Origin: Acidobacteriota bacterium
Lineage (GTDB): Bacteria; Acidobacteriota; Terriglobia; Bryobacterales; Bryobacteraceae
Length of the DNA: 64,000 nt
Assembly: GCA_025352795.1 (NCBI GenBank)
Contig: JANXSF010000042.1
Location: 1-64,000, forward strand
Direction of reading: 5' to 3'
The notes under the pieces are model-generated. The model made no database searches and was not told the origin of the DNA. It saw nothing but the letters and a program-made list of their open reading frames with translations. The stretch's first letter is position 1, and each line of letters starts with the position of its first letter. Of the stretch, positions 27,500 through 36,131 are shown one piece after another. The position numbers and the translations under genes were made by a program.

Positions 27500-27895
27500 C
27501 TTACATGCTACACAACAAGTGAACTTGAGGAAGTTCAATTTTAACCACCCCTCTGGGGCAATGGAACAATCTAGAAGAAGCGAGTGGGCTGAATGACAGC
27601 GTGCTTGCGGGAGCCGGTAAACATTTTAGAACCGCTCCTTCTACTGATTGCAAATTGCATCAGAGGGAATTTTTTCGATCCTCACCAATTTTGAGTTGTA
27701 AACGTGGAAACCCACCAGTGGGTAGTAAGCTCCGGGTAAGAGTGACTTTCTGGTTCTGAAATGTTTGGACGCGGGACGGATTCAGGAAGCGAATTTTATC
27801 AGTCTCCCGGCGCAAGCAACCCCCGCCCGCCTTGGGCGGGCCGTATCGGAAACAGGTTCCCTAGACTACCAACCCTGTTTCCGATACGGCTTTTT
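27500..27895 (+). ncRNA. Candidate structured RNA ending in a strong terminator
   Basis: No protein gene fits here. On the plus strand there are successive hairpins: GAACTT/AAGTTC (27521-27536), CCCC/GGGG (27548-27558), GGAGC/GCTCC (27610-27638), ACCCA/TGGGT (27710-27723). A CCGGG/CCCGG pair (27732-27736 with 27806-27810) encloses a TTCTGAA/TTCAGGAA helix. A second GC-rich hairpin (27822-27840) and a terminator follow. The next plus-strand gene starts at 28260, well beyond the terminator. The identity is unknown. I could not match it to tmRNA, RNase P, SRP or 6S RNA, and the 5' end is a guess. Confidence 0.35.
27840..27895 (+). terminator. Strong rho-independent terminator
   Basis: A perfect 17-bp stem is formed by GCCGTATCGGAAACAGG (27840-27856) and its complement (27874-27890), with a 17-base loop, followed directly by TTTTT. 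No protein gene on the plus strand ends here, since the nearest upstream plus-strand gene (glmS) stops at 26011. This argues for a transcript in the 27.4-27.8 kb gap. Confidence 0.85.
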
Positions 27896-27926
27896 CTCCA
27901 ACGACTAGAATCGTTGGAAACCGGTG

Positions 27927-28196
27927 TTACCAGCTTAATGTGCCGGTACGTGGCGCTTCTGACAGATTTGGCAGATACAGCGTCTTACACTTCTCGCATC
28001 GATAGACCTCGGCATCGGCGCCGTAAGTCTTCTTAATTTCTTCCCCAAAAACAAACCAGCGCTTCAAATGGCCAACGCACAGCTTGCCTTTTTCATTCCT
28101 CTCACTGCAGGCCCGCATACGAGGAACTCGCCGCAACACTTTCGTGCCGTCAGCTAAAGTCATCAAAAGCTCAGCAGGGGCAGTTGGAATCTCCAT
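27927..28196 (-). CDS. Small conserved-looking protein with CxxC
   Basis: I do not recognise this 89-residue protein. The ATG at 28196 starts MEIPTAPAELLMTLADG. The protein has RACSERNEKGKLC in the middle and a zinc-ribbon-like YRCEKCKTLYLP near the end, so four cysteines could bind a metal. It has no signal peptide or membrane segment. It is divergent from the cyclophilin gene with 63 bases between the starts, which must hold both promoters. The ORF could be a real small zinc-binding protein; coding support is its well-spaced cysteines and basic/hydrophobic balance. Confidence 0.6.
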   Translation of the reverse strand: MEIPTAPAELLMTLADGTKVLRRVPRMRACSERNEKGKLCVGHLKRWFVFGEEIKKTYGADAEVYRCEKCKTLYLPNLSEAPRTGTLSW

Positions 28197-28259
28197 AAAA
28201 TGATGAAACGATAATTGTAGCAAACTGGTACTATGCACTGTTTAGTATTGCTAAAGCTA

Positions 28260-28892
28260 ATGCCGCGAAAGCTACTGCTCCCTGCCCTGCTGCTGTTGTC
28301 CTGCGGTCGCGATTACAGCAACCTGCAGCAACCATCGAAGCTCACCAGCACTTCCCCCGCCACCTACCTTGCCCAATTCGATACCACGCAAGGACCGTTC
28401 ACCATCGAAGTGCATCGCGACTGGTCGCCCCTTGGAGCTGACCGATTTTATCAACTGGTGGACAATGGCTTCTACGATGGAACGCGCTTTTTCCGAACCA
28501 TGCCCAAGTTCGTGGTGCAGTGGGGCATTAATCCCAACCCGCTAGTCTCGCAAGCCTGGAAGCACGGCACAGCCATCAAAGACGATCCTGTTCTGCAAAG
28601 TAATCTTCGCGGATTTGTAAGCTTTGCCACCGATGGGCCGGACACTCGCACGACACAGATTTACGTCAACATGGCCGACAACGCCCGACTGGATGCAAGG
28701 GGCTTTTCCCCATTCGGCAAAGTGAGTTCAGGCATGGAAGTGTTCAGCAAACTATATGCCGAATACGGCGAAGGTCCGCCGAAGGGTGCCGGTGCGGATC
28801 AGGACAAGATTGAAGCCGAAGGCGATGCCTATCTGGCCAGGAATTTCCCCAAGCTGGATAAAGTGATCAAAGCGCGAATTACTGGGAAGTAA
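28260..28892 (+). CDS. Cyclophilin-type peptidyl-prolyl isomerase lipoprotein
   Basis: The enzyme speeds cis-trans isomerisation at proline bonds. Starting at ATG 28260, the 210-residue product has a lipoprotein signal with lipobox LLSC near residue 15, so it is membrane-anchored outside the cytoplasm. The cyclophilin domain follows with FTIEVHRDWSPLGADRFYQL, the active-site stretch FFRTMPKFVVQWG (Arg, Phe, Gln) and TRTTQIYVN. A longer reading with an upstream ATG at 28233 is possible but spoils the lipobox. It converges on the aminotransferase with a 14-base overlap. Confidence 0.88.
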   Translation: MPRKLLLPALLLLSCGRDYSNLQQPSKLTSTSPATYLAQFDTTQGPFTIEVHRDWSPLGADRFYQLVDNGFYDGTRFFRTMPKFVVQWGINPNPLVSQAWKHGTAIKDDPVLQSNLRGFVSFATDGPDTRTTQIYVNMADNARLDARGFSPFGKVSSGMEVFSKLYAEYGEGPPKGAGADQDKIEAEGDAYLARNFPKLDKVIKARITGK

Positions 28893-30225
28893 TCTCAATA
28901 CACTCTTCTAAAATATCCATGGCAGTCTTGGCTTGAGCCTTGGTAACAATCAACGGCGGCGTCAGGCGAATGGTATTTTCCCCCGCACCCAGCAACAGCA
29001 AACCGCGCGCAAAAGCCAGATCTACAATGCGATCCCGTTCCGTCGGGGCAGGCGTTTTTAATGCCTGATCGCGCACAATCTCCACCCCAATCATCAAACC
29101 CCGTCCGCGAACATCGCCCACCATCCGGTGCTTCGCAATCCAACCTTGCATCCGCTCCATCATGTAGCGGCCTGTCGATTCGGCATTGGCCATCCCCTCT
29201 CTTTCAAGGACGTCTATCGTCGCCATGGCCGCTGCCAGACATACCGGATTTCCTCCGAATGTGGAGGCATGCGAACCAGGCACCCAATCCATGATTTCCG
29301 CCCGGCTCATGCAGACGCTTAGCGGCATGCCCGAAGCAATTCCCTTGGCCATGGTCACAACATCGGGATGCACGCCGGAATGTTCAATGGCGAACCATTT
29401 ACCGGTGCGGCCCGCGCCAGATTGCACTTCGTCGACAATCATCAGAATTCCGTGTCGGTCGCAAATGCGGCGGATCTCTTGCAGAAAAATGGTGGGGGCA
29501 ACCACATAGCCGCCTTCACCTTGAATGGGCTCCAACACAATGGCGGCAACTTCCTCTGGTGGAAGCGTGGACCGGAACAATTTTTCTTCTATAAATCGTG
29601 CGCAGCCCAAGGCATAAGCTTCCTGTTCTTCAACCCCACCGGAACAGCCGCGATACACGTTAGGATAGGGCACGTGGGTCACCCCAGGAAGCATTGGGGC
29701 AAAGCGTCGGCGCTGCTGCGGTTTGGATGCGGTCAACGAAAGCGCGCCCATCGTTCGTCCATGGAATGCGCCAAAAAAGGCAATGATGTTTTGCCTGCGC
29801 GTGTGATAGCGTGCCAGTTTAATCGCGCACTCCACCGCCTCCGCCCCGGAATTACCGTAATAGAACTTGTGCGGACCTGGCATGGGCGCAACCGCCGATA
29901 GACGCTTGGCCACATCCGTCATCTGCCGATAGTAAAAATCGGTCCCCGACATATGGATCAGTTCAGCCGCTTGATGTTGAATCGCGGCAACCACTTCAGG
30001 GTGACAGTGGCCGGTGGATGTTACGGCAATGCCCGCCGAAAAATCCAGGAACTGATTGCCATCTACATCTTCAATCACCACCCCCCGACCCTTTTTCACC
30101 ACCAGCGGATATCCGCGAGTGTAGCTGGGTGACATCAACAGTTCGTCATCGGCAATAATGCGTTTTGCGTTGGGGCCGGGCAATGCCGTTTTGATGTTAG
30201 GAATTTTTGGCGCGCGCCTAACCAA
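28879..30225 (-). CDS. Class III PLP aminotransferase (GABA/lysine/acetylornithine type)
   Basis: The fold-type I class III signature is clear: VSPSYTRGYPLVV-like opening (here LMSPSYTRGYP), VEDVDGNQFLDFSAG-like strand, YGNSGAEAVECAIKLAR, EPIQGEGGY, IVDEVQSGAGRTGKWFA and the PLP lysine in TMAKGIASGMPL (Lys294 from this start). It moves an amino group from an omega-amino acid to a keto acid. The start is a judgement. TTG at 30225 gives an N-terminus like relatives (PNIKTALPGPNAKR) and overlaps the upstream ALDH stop by 8 bases. The pairing with an ALDH7-type dehydrogenase points to lysine or a similar omega-amino acid. Confidence 0.88.
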   Translation of the reverse strand: MVRRAPKIPNIKTALPGPNAKRIIADDELLMSPSYTRGYPLVVKKGRGVVIEDVDGNQFLDFSAGIAVTSTGHCHPEVVAAIQHQAAELIHMSGTDFYYRQMTDVAKRLSAVAPMPGPHKFYYGNSGAEAVECAIKLARYHTRRQNIIAFFGAFHGRTMGALSLTASKPQQRRRFAPMLPGVTHVPYPNVYRGCSGGVEEQEAYALGCARFIEEKLFRSTLPPEEVAAIVLEPIQGEGGYVVAPTIFLQEIRRICDRHGILMIVDEVQSGAGRTGKWFAIEHSGVHPDVVTMAKGIASGMPLSVCMSRAEIMDWVPGSHASTFGGNPVCLAAAMATIDVLEREGMANAESTGRYMMERMQGWIAKHRMVGDVRGRGLMIGVEIVRDQALKTPAPTERDRIVDLAFARGLLLLGAGENTIRLTPPLIVTKAQAKTAMDILEECIEITSQ

Positions 30226-31765
30226 CTTCGAAATTGACGCCCTGCGCAAGTGGTAGGACGTCTCCGTAATTGACGGTGTTTGTGGCCCTGCGCATATAAG
30301 TTTTCCAGACGTCTGAGCCAGATTCACGGCCGCCACCAGTTTCTTTTTCGCCACCGAATGCTCCTCCAATTTCAGCCCCGGAGGGCCCAATGTTGATGTT
30401 GGCAATCCCACAATCAGACCCTTCGGCAGAAACAAATAATTCCGCCTCGCGTAGATCGCTGGTAAAAATACAGGAAGATAAACCCTGCGGAACATCATTG
30501 TTCAAAGCAATGGCATCGGCCAAACGGCTGTATTTCATCACGTAGAGGATGGGGGCAAAAGTTTCCCGCTGCACCAGTGCCGTTTGCGATGGCATCTCCA
30601 CCAAAGCCGGTCGCACGTAATAGCCTTGCTCACAGTTTTCTATGGGAACGCGCTGTCCGCCGGTCACCAATCCGCCGGAAGCCATAGCCTGGGCCAGTGC
30701 CGCCTGCATGGCATCGAACGCCGAACCGTCAATCAACGGACCAATAAGAATAGCCGAGTTCCGCGGATCACCAATGGAAACCGATTGATACACATTTTTC
30801 AACCGCGCAATCAGAGCATCGTAAATATCTTCGTGGACAATCAGGCGGCGCAAGGTTGTGCAGCGTTGCCCGGCTGTGCCCATGGCCCCAAATGCAATGG
30901 CCCGCACGGCAAGATCCTGATCGGCACTGGGGCAAACGATTCCGGCATTGTTACCGCCCAGTTCCAGCAATGCTCTTCCAAATCGGGAAGCGACTACCGG
31001 TCCCACATTGCGACCCATAGTCGTGGAACCAGTGGCCGATATCAGCGGCACTCGTGGATGATTGGCCAGTGCTTCGCCCACGTCCACGCCTCCCAACAAC
31101 ACCGTGGAAAGTCCCGGCGGAACGCCCCCGAATTTCGCTGCGGCCCGATCAAACAAGGCTTGGGTAGCCAGTGCCGTGAGCGGAGTTTTATGAGATGGCT
31201 TCCAAACCACGGAGTTGCCGCAAACCAGCGCCAGCGCAGCATTCCAGCACCAGACGGCCACTGGAAAATTGAAGGCAGTGATAACACCCACTACTCCCAG
31301 CGGATGCCACGTTTCCATCATTCGATGCTGCGGACGTTCCGACGCAATAGTCAGTCCGTAGAGCTGCCGCGAAAGTCCACAAGCGTACATGCAGATATCG
31401 ATCATCTCCTGTACTTCGCCCGCACCTTCGGAAAGAATTTTACCGGCTTCCAGCGTGACCAGTCGTCCCAGAATGCGTTGATGTACTCGAAGCTCTTCGG
31501 CAAACAGGCGGACCAGTTCACCGCGTCGTGGGGCAGGCACTTTTCTCCAGATGAGGAACGCGGCATGCCCCTGATCAATGCTGGCTTGGGCTTCAGCGGG
31601 ACTTACAGATGTTACGAAACCGATCAACTCTCCGCTGATGGGACTGCGAACTTCAATGTTTCCAGGGAATGAATAGCTTTCCTCAGGGACACCCAAGCGC
31701 CGCAATATACTTGCTGCGTCAATAGCAAGGGGAGAGGCTTCGCGCCAAGAGGAGGTCGGATGCAT
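30218..31765 (-). CDS. Aldehyde dehydrogenase, ALDH7 (aminoadipate semialdehyde) type
   Basis: The 515-residue protein is an NAD-dependent aldehyde dehydrogenase with PLGVVGVITAFNFPVAVW, LELGGNNAGIV carrying the catalytic Glu, and GQRCTTLRR with catalytic Cys302. The NNA and CTTLRR forms and the closing GGEKETGGGRESGSD are characteristic of the antiquitin/ALDH7 branch, which oxidises alpha-aminoadipate semialdehyde. With the overlapping aminotransferase it would convert lysine to aminoadipate in two steps. The ATG at 31765 starts MHPTSSW. Substrate assignment is by family and context only. Confidence 0.9.
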   Translation of the reverse strand: MHPTSSWREASPLAIDAASILRRLGVPEESYSFPGNIEVRSPISGELIGFVTSVSPAEAQASIDQGHAAFLIWRKVPAPRRGELVRLFAEELRVHQRILGRLVTLEAGKILSEGAGEVQEMIDICMYACGLSRQLYGLTIASERPQHRMMETWHPLGVVGVITAFNFPVAVWCWNAALALVCGNSVVWKPSHKTPLTALATQALFDRAAAKFGGVPPGLSTVLLGGVDVGEALANHPRVPLISATGSTTMGRNVGPVVASRFGRALLELGGNNAGIVCPSADQDLAVRAIAFGAMGTAGQRCTTLRRLIVHEDIYDALIARLKNVYQSVSIGDPRNSAILIGPLIDGSAFDAMQAALAQAMASGGLVTGGQRVPIENCEQGYYVRPALVEMPSQTALVQRETFAPILYVMKYSRLADAIALNNDVPQGLSSCIFTSDLREAELFVSAEGSDCGIANINIGPSGAEIGGAFGGEKETGGGRESGSDVWKTYMRRATNTVNYGDVLPLAQGVNFEVG

Positions 31766-31833
31766 CGCATCTTAATTGAAGCATGGGCAATGGTGAAGGT
31801 AAATGGCCCATCGGTCCCACGACTCTTAGACTT

Positions 31834-32324
31834 TTAAGCAGTTGCCTGAAGACTCTCCAGAAACTTCACTACAGCCTCCGCCTCGCTGCCGCCTTTTTTA
31901 GCATGGGCGATGAGTGGGATCTTGTGCGGACCTGCTACCTTGTGAATTCCAGGGAAGGCTGCACACGCTGCTTTGATTATTTCCAACTTACCCAACATGG
32001 CTGCCGCAAACACATCCATCCGGGCGCCTTTTTCTAACAACAATTGAGCAATTTCCCGACGCCCCATATGCGACGCGCCGCCCAACGCTGTTTCGAAGTC
32101 GCCGCCACCCCAATCCCAAGTCGCGTTGATCAGCATCGGCTGTGCAGTCAACATGGTCTGCGTCTTTTCCAGACTGCCATGGGCCGCTACCACGAAATCT
32201 TTCACCAGAGTTGTGTCAATCGCCGGGCCACGATCGGGGATTTTCGCAGTTTGGCGACCAAAGGAACTGCAAGGGGAACAGCCAGCCCGAAAGCAAGAAA
32301 ATCGCGCTTTGAGATATTTGCCAT
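31834..32324 (-). pseudogene. Ankyrin-repeat protein broken by a frameshift
   Basis: An ATG at 32324 opens a Tat-like signal (MANISKRDFLAFGLAVPLA) whose frame ends at a TGA at 32204-32202. The body of the protein lies in the -1 frame, reading DRGPAIDTTLVKDFVVAAHG and then LLEKGARMDVFAAAMLGKLEII, with ankyrin-like helices, to the stop at 31834. The switch falls near 32231-32245, around runs GGGG and TTTT, and a one-base change would fuse both. A GTG at 32205 could start the body alone without a signal. Either a disrupted gene or a sequence error explains this. Confidence 0.7.
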
Positions 32325-32346
32325 TGCTTAAGATTAGCTCTTGTTC

Positions 32347-32985
32347 CTAGGGCTGAAGCGCTACCGTCGCTTTCCCTGCCGGACCGTTATAGATCAGTTC
32401 AATCGACTGAAGGCCCGTGGTCTTGCCGCGATATTGAAAGAAAATCAGCCCCGCCTGTGGCAGCGTGCGGTCTCCCTCTGCAAGGGTGGCCTTCTGCACT
32501 CGCTGTTGCATTGCCCGACGCACCTCAATGGGGATTGGCGGTGGTGAAGGAGGAGGATCATTTTTATCCCCTCCGCCCCCGCCACTACTCATGCCGCCTT
32601 TGGATTTCTTATCCACCGGAACTGCCGGTTGCCATTCTGGATCCTTTAAGGAACTGAGTACCGCCCCATAAGGCTGGCCAGACAAGGGAGTTTTCTTGCC
32701 ATTAATGCGCAGTGAAAAATCGTCGAAGGATAATTTGAGTTTTGCGTCTGCATCGCCGAAAAATGCCGTTTCCACCACCACGTAGTCTTCCGTGGTCAGC
32801 GGCCCTTGCGCGGTGGGAACGGAATGTCCGGTAAACTCCGCTGCAATGGTCACATTTCCTGCCTTAACCCCTGTCTTAACCATAGACTGATAATCAGTGG
32901 GTGCCGCCCTGGGTGGAATTCCCTGAGCTTCCTTTGTTTGCCCGTGGATACACAGGCAAAATGCAGTGACCAATAAGAAATTCAT
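32347..32985 (-). CDS. Secreted protein of unknown function
   Basis: I do not recognise this 212-residue protein. The ATG at 32985 gives a signal peptide (MNFLLVTAFCLCIHGQ). A beta-rich first half follows, with AEFTGHSVPTAQGPLTTEDYVVVE and FDDFSLRINGKK. A Gly/Ser-rich then Pro-rich linker lies at about 130-150, and a C-terminal region ends in FFQYRGKTTGLQSIELIYNG. The layout suggests two small domains joined by a flexible linker. It is divergent from the NHL/Ig protein with 112 bases between the starts. Confidence 0.55.
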   Translation of the reverse strand: MNFLLVTAFCLCIHGQTKEAQGIPPRAAPTDYQSMVKTGVKAGNVTIAAEFTGHSVPTAQGPLTTEDYVVVETAFFGDADAKLKLSFDDFSLRINGKKTPLSGQPYGAVLSSLKDPEWQPAVPVDKKSKGGMSSGGGGGDKNDPPPSPPPIPIEVRRAMQQRVQKATLAEGDRTLPQAGLIFFQYRGKTTGLQSIELIYNGPAGKATVALQP

Positions 32986-33097
32986 TTTCAGGTGAAGGAT
33001 GCTTCGCATGTCTGCTATCAAGTTAGCATACGAAATTCGCGGATTCTCACAATTGGTTAAAGAAGATCGCTCTTTCTGCCGAACAATTAGATGCGGC

Positions 33098-35839
33098 ATG
33101 ACCAACCTTCAAAATTCCCTTTATCAAGCCTTTCTGGCCTCGGTCCTTGTAATTTGCACCAGCACCGGGTTCGCCCAAAGCGGTGGCGTCTATGCCGGCA
33201 ACGGCCAATTCTCGCCCTATTCTGGCGATGGCGGATCTGCGGCAGCGGCGGTTCTATCCGGTCCAACGGGCATGTCTTTTGATTCGTTTGGGAACGTCTA
33301 TATCGCCGAGCGTGGTCATATCCGCCGTGTAGATGGATTGACCAAACAGATCAGCACGGTGGTGGAAGGATCGGGGCTGTCCCTTTCTATAGAAGATGGG
33401 ACGGATTACCCCTACGACGTGAAGTTGGATGCAGCCGGGAATCTTTATTGGAGCGACACTGCGGCCCACATCGTCAGGAAGCGGGATGGCATTACCGGCG
33501 TGATCACCACGGTTGCCGGGCGCGGTTCGTCAGGATACAGCGGCGATGGTGGATTGGCGACGGAAGCGGAATTGAGCTTGCCGACGGGACTTGCGCTCGA
33601 TGTTGACGGGAATATTTACGTGGTGGATTCGGGCAACCATACGCTACGCCGAGTGGATCGAATTACCGGCGTGATCACCACACTGGCGGGCACTGGGACG
33701 CCCGGTTTTTCAGGCGACGGCGGTTCCGCACCGGCGGCCAAGCTCAATTCTCCGGTGGGCATCGCCATTGATCGTTCGGGAAACTTTTACGTGTCGGAAA
33801 TGCGCAATCATCGCATCAGGCGCATTGATGTGTCCACAGGTTCCATTGATAGCGTCGCCGGAACTGGCATGGCCGGATACAATGGCGATGGCCTCTCCGC
33901 AGCACAAGCCAATCTGAAAATGCCTGGACTAATGACCTTTGACAACGCTGGAAACCTGATCTTTGCCGATGTTTTGAATAATCGGGTGAGAATGCTTGAG
34001 ATTTCTTCCGGGCTTATCTGGACAGTGGCGGGGGGAAGGCCGCTGAGCATGAAGGCTCCCGCCGGAGTTGCGATTTCAAGTGTGGGAACACTTTTGATTT
34101 CCGAAAGCCGTGGTCATGTTGTGCGCAACTTGTCATTCCCCAGTTCCACTGTTGTGACTGGTCTGAAACTCTCCACCGCAGCGGGTCGAGTTCCCATCAC
34201 CATTCCGCTTTCCGTAACCGCTTCTTTGGCCACTGGGAACAACCTGCCGAAAAATGCTACGGGAACTGTGAACTTTTTTTACGGACCCACTTCCGACGGA
34301 ACCTATGGACAATTGGGCACGGCATCGCTTCTCAACGGCGAAGCCACACTCACTACCCCTTTGTGGGATGTCGGTGCGTGGCGCATTAATGCTGAATATT
34401 TGGGCGATACCGTCTTTGCTCCTACGGCCACTTCAATTTCAGGGGAAACAGGCGGGCAGGATCTGGCTTTGACCGTCACTCCGCTGGTGAAAATCGGTGT
34501 CTCGCCAGCTTCTCCGGTGAGTGGGGAAGCGGTTGCTTTCACTGCATCCCTAACCCCTGGTAGCCAGGCCGGAACCATTGAATTTCGCGATGGGGAAACG
34601 GTCCTTGGCGAAGCAGTTGTAACCAACGGATTAGCCACCCTATCGGCCCCCGCCCCGGCTGCTGGGGTACGCTCTATCGGTGCAATTTACCGCGGCGACG
34701 CCATTTTCGGACCAGTCCCCGCCGAAGATCTCCCAGTCAAAGTGAAGCGCAGCAGCTACGCACAAGTGATTTCTTCCCGCAATCCTTCAGGACAAGGAAC
34801 CACCGTCACCTTCTTCGCTCTGGTTGCTCCCGCAATTAATACTGGGACAGTAGCTTTTTACGATAACGGCGTGCTGGTTGGCAACGCCAGCGTCAATGCT
34901 GATTTCCCAGGAACCAGTACATTCACCACCTCATCACTGGCTCTTGGGACTCACAGCATCACGGCAAAATATGCCGGTGATCTGGATACAGGCGCAACCA
35001 TTTCGGCAAGTGTAGTGCAATCCATACTTGGCGCTGCCACGGTCAGCCTTTTTTCCAATCCGGCCACCCCTGCCCCTGGCCAAAGCGTCACGTATACGGC
35101 CATCGTGAATCCGGCAGCGGCAACGGGGCTGGTTCAAATTTTTGATGGGGAAACTCTCCTTGGCTCCGCTAATTTGGTGGCTGGATCGATATCTATTTCA
35201 CTGGCTGGCCTAACCTTGGGGACGCATTCCATAAAGGCAGTATATAGTGGCGATTTCAATCATTCTGCCGCCTCCAGCAACGTGCTTTCCCAATCGGTCC
35301 TGAAGAAGAATATTACGCTCACTCTGAGTTCCAACTTGAACCCATCGGTCACCGGCCAATCGGTACAGTTGTCGGTCACCGTCAGCCCGGCAACGACAAG
35401 CGGCACGGTGCAGTTATTCGATAAAGGGGTGTCCTTGGGCACAATCACCTTTCGAAACGGAACCGCCAGCTTTATCACCAGTTTCTTGAGCGCGGGAATG
35501 CATTCTTTGCAAGCGGTTTATGGTGGCGATGCGCAATTCAACGCTGGTTCATCAAACGTTATTACCCAACAAACCAAACGGGCAACTTCAGTAACGCTGA
35601 GTGCCATCGTCAACCCTGCGCTGGTTTTAACCGCCGAAGTGGATCCCCACTCAGCAAGTGGCTCCGTCCAATTCTTCGACGGCCAATTGCTGATTGGGTC
35701 AGGAACGTTGGTTGACGGAAGGGCAAGTTTAGCCATCAGCGGCTTAGTTTCTGGCACGCATTCCTTTAAGGCCTACTATCTGGGCGATCCCACACATGCC
35801 ACCAATATTTCCGCCGCATCGTTAGTGCTCATTCCATAA
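33098..35839 (+). CDS. Large secreted NHL-repeat plus Ig-like repeat protein
   Basis: The ATG at 33098 gives a signal peptide ending GFAQSGG and a 913-residue product. Residues about 30-350 are NHL-type beta-propeller repeats, marked by recurring GYSGDGGLATEAELSLPTG and VAGTGTPGFSGDGG units and DSGNHTLRRVD. From about 365 to the end come about six Ig-like repeats of roughly 95 residues with GTVQFFDKGVSLG and HSLQAVYGGDAQF motifs. This layout is typical of Solibacteres surface or secreted proteins, possibly for adhesion. No C-terminal sorting or anchor motif is visible. A terminator hairpin follows. Confidence 0.8.
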   Translation: MTNLQNSLYQAFLASVLVICTSTGFAQSGGVYAGNGQFSPYSGDGGSAAAAVLSGPTGMSFDSFGNVYIAERGHIRRVDGLTKQISTVVEGSGLSLSIEDGTDYPYDVKLDAAGNLYWSDTAAHIVRKRDGITGVITTVAGRGSSGYSGDGGLATEAELSLPTGLALDVDGNIYVVDSGNHTLRRVDRITGVITTLAGTGTPGFSGDGGSAPAAKLNSPVGIAIDRSGNFYVSEMRNHRIRRIDVSTGSIDSVAGTGMAGYNGDGLSAAQANLKMPGLMTFDNAGNLIFADVLNNRVRMLEISSGLIWTVAGGRPLSMKAPAGVAISSVGTLLISESRGHVVRNLSFPSSTVVTGLKLSTAAGRVPITIPLSVTASLATGNNLPKNATGTVNFFYGPTSDGTYGQLGTASLLNGEATLTTPLWDVGAWRINAEYLGDTVFAPTATSISGETGGQDLALTVTPLVKIGVSPASPVSGEAVAFTASLTPGSQAGTIEFRDGETVLGEAVVTNGLATLSAPAPAAGVRSIGAIYRGDAIFGPVPAEDLPVKVKRSSYAQVISSRNPSGQGTTVTFFALVAPAINTGTVAFYDNGVLVGNASVNADFPGTSTFTTSSLALGTHSITAKYAGDLDTGATISASVVQSILGAATVSLFSNPATPAPGQSVTYTAIVNPAAATGLVQIFDGETLLGSANLVAGSISISLAGLTLGTHSIKAVYSGDFNHSAASSNVLSQSVLKKNITLTLSSNLNPSVTGQSVQLSVTVSPATTSGTVQLFDKGVSLGTITFRNGTASFITSFLSAGMHSLQAVYGGDAQFNAGSSNVITQQTKRATSVTLSAIVNPALVLTAEVDPHSASGSVQFFDGQLLIGSGTLVDGRASLAISGLVSGTHSFKAYYLGDPTHATNISAASLVLIP

Positions 35840-35860
35840 AATCGCACCTCCAGCTTGCGC

Positions 35861-35900
35861 GGGTTACCCAGAGTGCCAAGTTTTTCACTCGTAACCCCTT
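35861..35900 (+). terminator. Terminator hairpin after the NHL/Ig gene
   Basis: GGGTTAC (35861-35867) pairs with GTAACCC (35891-35897). The inner GAGTG (35871-35875) pairs with CACTC (35886-35890) around a T-containing loop. A short C/T-rich run follows. It starts 22 bases after the stop of the NHL/Ig gene. The T-run is weak, so the efficiency is uncertain. Confidence 0.55.
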
Positions 35901-36131
35901 TCCTGAAGCTATTCCAAACACCCCATTCCGGTTGGAATTAAATTGTGATACGATTCTTTCCCTGGTAGTTCAAAAAGTGTAGCGCAAGGGCTCAGCGGCC
36001 CCAAACGAGTCTGTAACTCGTGAAATCCTTTCAGCCGCCACAGCTTTGTTTTGCGCAAGTTGCTATGCAGTAAGAACGGTCGACTTTGAGGCCGGCCGTG
36101 AAGCGTTTGCGCAACAAAGGAGTGCATCCGT

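Noticed and set aside
27500-27895. Possible tmRNA, RNase P, SRP or 6S RNA
   Set aside because: I did not see the tmRNA tag or CCA end, the RNase P conserved core, the SRP tetraloop region or the 6S central bubble pattern, so no specific RNA name is given.
27761-28036. Plus-strand frame of 91 codons across the terminator
   Set aside because: It reads through the terminator hairpin and into the antisense of the small CxxC protein, so it is not a gene.
30584-31672. Long open frame on the plus strand (about 362 codons) antisense to the ALDH gene
   Set aside because: It lies fully opposite a well-conserved aldehyde dehydrogenase, has His/Arg/Gln/Ser-rich composition, no domain and no ribosome site. 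Codon bias of the real gene creates such shadows.
33098-35839. Repeated segments that might look like a CRISPR array
   Set aside because: The repeats are long protein domains (NHL and Ig-like) with intact reading frame, with no short identical repeats and spacers.
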